DNA from: an uncultured Bacteroidota bacterium
Lineage (GTDB): Bacteria > Bacteroidota > Bacteroidia > Flavobacteriales > Flavobacteriaceae
Assembly: GCA_902523665.1 (NCBI GenBank)
Contig: CABZAD010000005.1
Location: 1-64,000 of the forward strand
Length of the DNA stretch: 64,000 nucleotides
Direction of reading: 5' to 3'
The position numbers and the translations under genes are program-made. Positions 58,783-64,000 of this stretch are shown here, piece by piece. The notes under the pieces are model-generated. The model was not told the origin of the DNA and did not search any database. It saw only the letters and a program-made list of their open reading frames with translations. The stretch's first letter is position 1; each line of letters opens with the position of its first letter.

Positions 58783-61365
58783 ATGAATTCATCTGTTGTC
58801 AGAGAAAAGTTTTTTGAATTTTTTAAAGATAAACAACATGAGATAATTCCATCGGCTTCTGTAATCAACGAAACAGATAAACACCTAATGTTTACTAATG
58901 CTGGAATGAACCAATTTAGAAATATTTTTACTGGAGATCAGAATCCAAAATTTTCTAGAGTTGCAAACTCTCAAAAATGTTTAAGAGTTTCAGGTAAACA
59001 TAATGATCTCGAGGAAGTAGGAATTGATACATATCATCATACTTTTTTTGAGATGCTTGGTAACTGGAGTTTTGGAGATTATTTTAAAAAAGAAATTATT
59101 GGATGGTCTTATGAACTGATGACAAAAGTATATGGATTAAAAAATGAAGATTTGTATGTGTCTGTTTTTGAAGGCTCAAAAGAGGATAAACTAGATTACG
59201 ATAAAGAAACATTTAATGAATGGAAAAAGTATTTTTCTGAAGATAAAATTATAAATGGTAATAAGAAAGACAACTTCTGGGAAATGGGAGATATTGGTCC
59301 TTGTGGTCCTTGTTCGGAGATTCATGTAGATCTTAGGTCACCCTCAGAAAAAAAGAAGTTAAAAGGATCAGAATTAGTAAATAAAAATCATCCTCAAGTT
59401 TTAGAAATATGGAATCTAGTTTTTATTCAATTTAATAGAAAGAAAGATGGCTCTCTCCAAAAGCTTGATAAACAATATGTTGATACTGGTATGGGCCTAG
59501 AGAGATTATGTATGGCACTTCAAAAGAAAAGCTCAACATATGAAACAGATATTTTTGCTGGTATAATTAAAGAAATAGAAGGTATTGCAAATAAAAAATA
59601 TTTAGCTGGAGATGAAACAATTGATATTGGAATAAGAGTAATATCTGATCATATAAGGGCTATTGTATTTACAATATTAGATGGTCAAATCCCAAGTAAT
59701 TCAGGTGCTGGTTATGTAATACGAAGAATACTTAGAAGAGCAATAAGATATGGCTATACAAATCTTGAAATACAAGATCCATTTATATATAAATTAGTTG
59801 ATAAGATTGAAGATCAGTACTCTATTTTATACCCAAATATTGCTAATCAAAAAGATTTTATTAAGTCTATTATAAAAGATGAGGAGAAGGGCTTTTTGAA
59901 AACATTAAACCAAGGTTTAATTCTAATTAATAATCTGATAGAATCTAATCTTAATGATCAACTTATAAAGGGTGAGGATGCTTTTAGGTTATATGATACT
60001 TTTGGATTTCCAATTGATTTAACATCATTAATTGCAAGTGAAAATTCTTTCAAAGTTGATATTGATGAATTCAATAAAAACATGGAAATTCAAAAAAATA
60101 GATCAAATTCCAAAAAGAATGATAATTTTTCTGACTGGATTTTAATAAATGATAAAATTTCTAGTAGTGTTTTCAAAGGTTACGACCTAAATGAAGTTGA
60201 CGCTAAAATTTGTAAATATAGAGAAGCTAAATCTGAGGATGGCATTATAAGTTATCATATTGTCACAAGTGTGACATCATTCTTTCCTGAAGGTGGAGGT
60301 CAAATAGGGGATACAGGTAAACTTATTTCTTCAGCTGATGAAATTCAAGTCATTGATACATTTAAAGACAGTGGGGATATAATACATTTAACTAAAAACT
60401 TACCTTCTAATTTAGAATCTCAAGTTAAGCTCAAAATTACTAATGATAGGAGATCTTTGATTGAAGCAAATCATACTGCTACACATTTATTGCATCAAGC
60501 ACTTAGAAATATACTTGGAGATCACGTAGAGCAAAGGGGATCAATGATATCAAATGAGATTTTGAGATTCGACTTCTCACATCCATCTAAACTTTCTAGT
60601 TCAGATTTAAACTCAATAAATAGCTTTGTTAATTCAAAGATAAAAGAATCAATCCCACTTGTTGAAAATAGAGAAGAGGAATATGATACAGCAATTAATA
60701 ATGGTGCAATCGGTTTGTTTACAGAAAAATACGAGGACAAGGTAAGAACAGTAAAATTTAATGAATCATATGAGTTATGTGGAGGGACGCATGTTAAAAA
60801 TACAAGTAAATTAAAAACATTTACTATAATTTCAGAAAGTTCTCAGGCTTTTGGAATAAGAAGAATTACAGCAACATGTAATGAGAAAATTATCCTAAAG
60901 GAACTTGAAAATAAGAAAGCCTCACAAGAAAAAGTAGCCATCGAGAAGGCAAATAAACAAATAAAAAAAGAAATTGAGTTTCAAAATAAAGTTAAGGTTC
61001 AGACAAGTAAAAAAATGATATTAAAGAAAATTAATAATCTAGGTGAGATAAACTTTTTTGTGGATAAAATTGACCTGGATCCAAAATCAATAAAAGAGCT
61101 ATGTTTTTCTTTATCAGATCAAATAGATAATCTTTTCTTAGTGCTATTATCTATTAATAACAATAAGGTTTTTATCTCTTGCTTTATCTCCAAAACTCTT
61201 GTTGAAAACAAGGGAATCAGTGCTTCTGAGATGATAAAATTGTTGTCTCCATTAATTAATGGAACTGGAGGTGGACAGACTTTTTATGCCACTGGAGGGG
61301 GAACTAATATAAAAGGGATAAGCGATGTTATATCAAAATCTTTTGAGATAGCTAATCAGATATAG
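58783..61365 (+). CDS. alaS: Alanyl-tRNA synthetase
   Basis: FTNAGMNQFRNIFTGDQ, HTFFEMLGNWSFGDYFKKE, EANHTATHLLHQALRNILGDHVEQRGS, ELCGGTHVKNT. Confidence 0.98.
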   Translation: MNSSVVREKFFEFFKDKQHEIIPSASVINETDKHLMFTNAGMNQFRNIFTGDQNPKFSRVANSQKCLRVSGKHNDLEEVGIDTYHHTFFEMLGNWSFGDYFKKEIIGWSYELMTKVYGLKNEDLYVSVFEGSKEDKLDYDKETFNEWKKYFSEDKIINGNKKDNFWEMGDIGPCGPCSEIHVDLRSPSEKKKLKGSELVNKNHPQVLEIWNLVFIQFNRKKDGSLQKLDKQYVDTGMGLERLCMALQKKSSTYETDIFAGIIKEIEGIANKKYLAGDETIDIGIRVISDHIRAIVFTILDGQIPSNSGAGYVIRRILRRAIRYGYTNLEIQDPFIYKLVDKIEDQYSILYPNIANQKDFIKSIIKDEEKGFLKTLNQGLILINNLIESNLNDQLIKGEDAFRLYDTFGFPIDLTSLIASENSFKVDIDEFNKNMEIQKNRSNSKKNDNFSDWILINDKISSSVFKGYDLNEVDAKICKYREAKSEDGIISYHIVTSVTSFFPEGGGQIGDTGKLISSADEIQVIDTFKDSGDIIHLTKNLPSNLESQVKLKITNDRRSLIEANHTATHLLHQALRNILGDHVEQRGSMISNEILRFDFSHPSKLSSSDLNSINSFVNSKIKESIPLVENREEEYDTAINNGAIGLFTEKYEDKVRTVKFNESYELCGGTHVKNTSKLKTFTIISESSQAFGIRRITATCNEKIILKELENKKASQEKVAIEKANKQIKKEIEFQNKVKVQTSKKMILKKINNLGEINFFVDKIDLDPKSIKELCFSLSDQIDNLFLVLLSINNNKVFISCFISKTLVENKGISASEMIKLLSPLINGTGGGQTFYATGGGTNIKGISDVISKSFEIANQI

Positions 61366-61873
61366 GGGGATATTTTTCTAATATTTCTACTACGAAGTCA
61401 TTAATCATTTTATCCCTGTTACTTGAATATTCATTTAGAACGCCAACACCTTTTCCTTGCCATACAAGTTGTTTATTCTTACTGTCAATTAGGTTGACAT
61501 AAAGAGTACCCTGGATTCTTGAATAACCAGATGAATATGGATAACGATATGCAAAGGGATACCATCCATATGGAAGATAATTATTTACATAAATTCTCTC
61601 TTTAGATTTAGTTTCAAATGTTACAAGTAAATCTGGAGAGTTAGATCTTTCAAGACCTTTAGATTTTAGTCCGATATCTAATGATTTTAATATTCTTTTT
61701 TTGTCAAGATCGGAAATTTCAACTTTATCTATGTCTTGTTGTAAGAAAGAGTAGGAGATATAATTATCAAAATTTACATCAGTATCATAATCGTATTGAA
61801 CATATATACCGCAGGATTGAATTAGTAAAATAAATGTGAATAATATTATTTTAAAGGAAATGTTTTTTTTCAT
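61352..61873 (-). CDS. DUF4136-family lipoprotein
   Basis: LLIQSCGIYVQYDYDTDVNFDNYISYSFL; GTLYVNLIDSKNKQLVWQGKGVGVL. Confidence 0.85.
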   Translation of the reverse strand: MKKNISFKIILFTFILLIQSCGIYVQYDYDTDVNFDNYISYSFLQQDIDKVEISDLDKKRILKSLDIGLKSKGLERSNSPDLLVTFETKSKERIYVNNYLPYGWYPFAYRYPYSSGYSRIQGTLYVNLIDSKNKQLVWQGKGVGVLNEYSSNRDKMINDFVVEILEKYPPISD

Positions 61874-61894
61874 AATTTTTATAATATTAAAGTT

Positions 61895-62419
61895 ATGAAA
61901 AAAATCTTTTTCTTGATCATATTTATTTCTTTCTCATCATGCTCTGCTTTAAAGAGACCTCCTCTAAGCGACTCAGTTGAAAACAAAATAAATCTTTATG
62001 TAAAAAAATTTGCTCCAGCCGCTGTCAAGAATATGAGATTTTATCGAATTCCAGCAAGTATAACTTTAGCACAGGGAGTTCTTGAATCAGGTTATGGGGA
62101 AGGGACCCTAGCAAAAAAAGCAAATAATCATTTTGGAATTAAATGTCATAAAGGATGGAATGGTAAGTCTATTAGACATGATGATGATGCAAAAGACGAA
62201 TGTTTCAGATCTTATAAGAATCCATTAAGATCTTATCGAGATCATTCTTTGTTTTTAGTTGATAGAGATAGGTATAGATTCCTGTTTAAATTAAAAAGGA
62301 AAGATTATAAAGGGTGGGCAATGGGCTTAAAAGAAGCAGGTTACGCAACCGATCCAAAATATGCAGAGAAACTAATAAGTTTAATTGAAAGATTTAATTT
62401 AACTCGCTTTGATGAATAA
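61895..62419 (+). CDS. Glucosaminidase-domain lipoprotein (peptidoglycan hydrolase)
   Basis: Lipobox FISFSSCSALK; ITLAQGVLESGYGEGTLAKKANNHFGIKCHKGWNGKSIRHDDDAKDECFRSYKNPLRSYRDHSLFL. Confidence 0.9.
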   Translation: MKKIFFLIIFISFSSCSALKRPPLSDSVENKINLYVKKFAPAAVKNMRFYRIPASITLAQGVLESGYGEGTLAKKANNHFGIKCHKGWNGKSIRHDDDAKDECFRSYKNPLRSYRDHSLFLVDRDRYRFLFKLKRKDYKGWAMGLKEAGYATDPKYAEKLISLIERFNLTRFDE

Positions 62420-64000
62420 ATTTTCATCACTTTTATATATAATAATCAAATCTTTACCTCTTAATTCTTTAGTTATTTTGTCCCACTTTTTATTAGAAAA
62501 ATCAAATTCACTTTTAAAAATATTTAAGTCACATTCACCTTTTTTTCTGAGACTATCAAGCATAATTTTAGCCTCATCAGAAATTTCAGGTTCATCTTTT
62601 AAAGGTTTCATTTGAGGAAAAAATAGAACCTCCTGTATTGAAGTTTGGTTTGTCATTAACATTACTAATCTATCTAATCCAACCCCAATTCCAGATGTTG
62701 GAGGCATCCCATATTCCAATGATTTTATAAAGTCCATGTCAATAAACATTGCTTCGTCATCACCTTTCTTACTTAATTCAAGTTGATTCTCAAATCTTTT
62801 TAGCTGATCTATTGGATCATTAAGCTCAGAATATGCATTAGCAATTTCCATTCCATTTACAATAAGTTCAAATCTCTCTGTTAGATCTGGATCTGATCTG
62901 TGCTCCTTTGTTAAAGGACTCGTTGACTTTGGATAATCTGTAATAAATGTTGGATTAATAAAGTTTTTTTCGCACTTATTTCCAAAGACTGCATCAATCA
63001 ATTTTCCTATACCCATAGTTTCGTCAACTTCAATTGACATCTCATTACATATTGACCTTAACTCATCTTGATTCATTCCAGAAATATCATATCCAGTAAA
63101 TTTCTTTATTGCATCAAGTATTGATATTCTCTCGAAGGGAGCTTTAAATTCTATTAATTTTGAATCATACTCAATTTTAGTTTTGCCATTTACCTCAATA
63201 CATATTTTCTCAACTAAAGACTCAGTCAACTCCATCATCCAAAAGTAGTCCTTATAAGCAACATAAAGTTCGAGAATAGTAAATTCTGGGTTATGATTTT
63301 TATCCATTCCCTCATTTCTAAAATCTCTTGAGAATTCATAAACAGCTTCAAACCCACCAACAATTAATTTTTTTAAAAATAACTCATCGGAGATTCTTAA
63401 ATATAAAGGAATATCTAAAGCGTTGTGATGGGTTATAAAAGGTCTTGCAGTTGCACCTCCTGGAATAGGCTGCAAAATTGGAGTTTCAACTTCGAGATAT
63501 GATTTATCATTTAAAAAATTTCTTATGGTGTTTATAATCTTTGTTCTTTTTACAAAAGTATCTTTGACTTGAGAATTTACAATCAAGTCAACATATCTCT
63601 GCCTATATCTCTGCTCTAAATCAGTAAAGCTATCATATTCTTTTCCATCTGAATCTATTTTAGGTAATGGAAGAGGTCTTAATGACTTACTAAGTATAGT
63701 AAAGTCATTTACCAGTACAGTAACTTCACCAACTTTTGTTTTAAACATTGTACCATTTATACCGATTATATCTCCAATATCTAATAATTTTTTATAGACT
63801 ATATTATACTTACTCTTATCATCACCACTGCAAATCTCGTCTCGGTTAAAGTAAACCTGTATCCTCCCTTTACTATCTTGAATTTCGGCAAAAGAGGCAT
63901 TCCCTTGAATTCTTCTTGACATGATTCTTCCAGCAATAATTACTTTGCTGTTATCTTTAAAATTTTCTAATAAGTCAACCGAGAAGCTGTCAACTGGAAA
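62399..64000 (-). CDS. lysS: Lysyl-tRNA synthetase class II, partial (N-terminus off window)
   Basis: GRIMSRRIQGNASFAEIQDSKGRIQVYFNRDE; SDELFLKKLIVGGFEAVYEFSRDFRNEGMDKNHNPEFT; GIGVGLDRLVMLMTN. Frame stays open to 64000 (FPVDSFSVDLLENFKDNSKVIIAGRI), so track ATG 63922 is not the start. Confidence 0.95.
   Translation of the reverse strand, partial: FPVDSFSVDLLENFKDNSKVIIAGRIMSRRIQGNASFAEIQDSKGRIQVYFNRDEICSGDDKSKYNIVYKKLLDIGDIIGINGTMFKTKVGEVTVLVNDFTILSKSLRPLPLPKIDSDGKEYDSFTDLEQRYRQRYVDLIVNSQVKDTFVKRTKIINTIRNFLNDKSYLEVETPILQPIPGGATARPFITHHNALDIPLYLRISDELFLKKLIVGGFEAVYEFSRDFRNEGMDKNHNPEFTILELYVAYKDYFWMMELTESLVEKICIEVNGKTKIEYDSKLIEFKAPFERISILDAIKKFTGYDISGMNQDELRSICNEMSIEVDETMGIGKLIDAVFGNKCEKNFINPTFITDYPKSTSPLTKEHRSDPDLTERFELIVNGMEIANAYSELNDPIDQLKRFENQLELSKKGDDEAMFIDMDFIKSLEYGMPPTSGIGVGLDRLVMLMTNQTSIQEVLFFPQMKPLKDEPEISDEAKIMLDSLRKKGECDLNIFKSEFDFSNKKWDKITKELRGKDLIIIYKSDENLFIKAS

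Overview
This 64 kb window is an AT-rich, densely packed chromosomal segment whose gene content and order look like a marine Flavobacteriia/Bacteroidetes genome. I found no rRNA, CRISPR array, transposase, phage or defence island. Most of it is conserved housekeeping sequence: a coaX/lptC/corC/ppiD outer-membrane block, the mevalonate genes HMGR and GYDIA kinase, lpxB-surE, prc, rodA-mrdA-mreD-mreC-mreB-purH, groEL-groES-secG-lptE-sigma54 regulator-miaB, topA, trxB, era-der, alaS and lysS. Two tRNAs are visible (Phe-GAA and initiator Met-CAT). Accessory content is a three-gene carotenoid tailoring operon (crtA-like, crtD, cruF-like) and a SusCD locus flanked by a NagB/PIG-L fusion, a secreted M20 amidohydrolase, a gamma-glutamyltransferase and two SGNH hydrolases. 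I see no convincing wholly new system. The points most worth a second look are: a PpiD/SurA-like chaperone that seems to have lost its parvulin domain; a MiaB whose cluster cysteine is coded only if translation starts at a non-AUG (ATT) codon; a crtA ORF whose called start runs through a tRNA; an arginase-fold protein with degenerate metal ligands next to topA; eight of eight convergent gene pairs with no intergenic spacer; and a shared promoter-proximal element upstream of miaB and groES. Family names come from reading translated sequences and memory; no database search was run.
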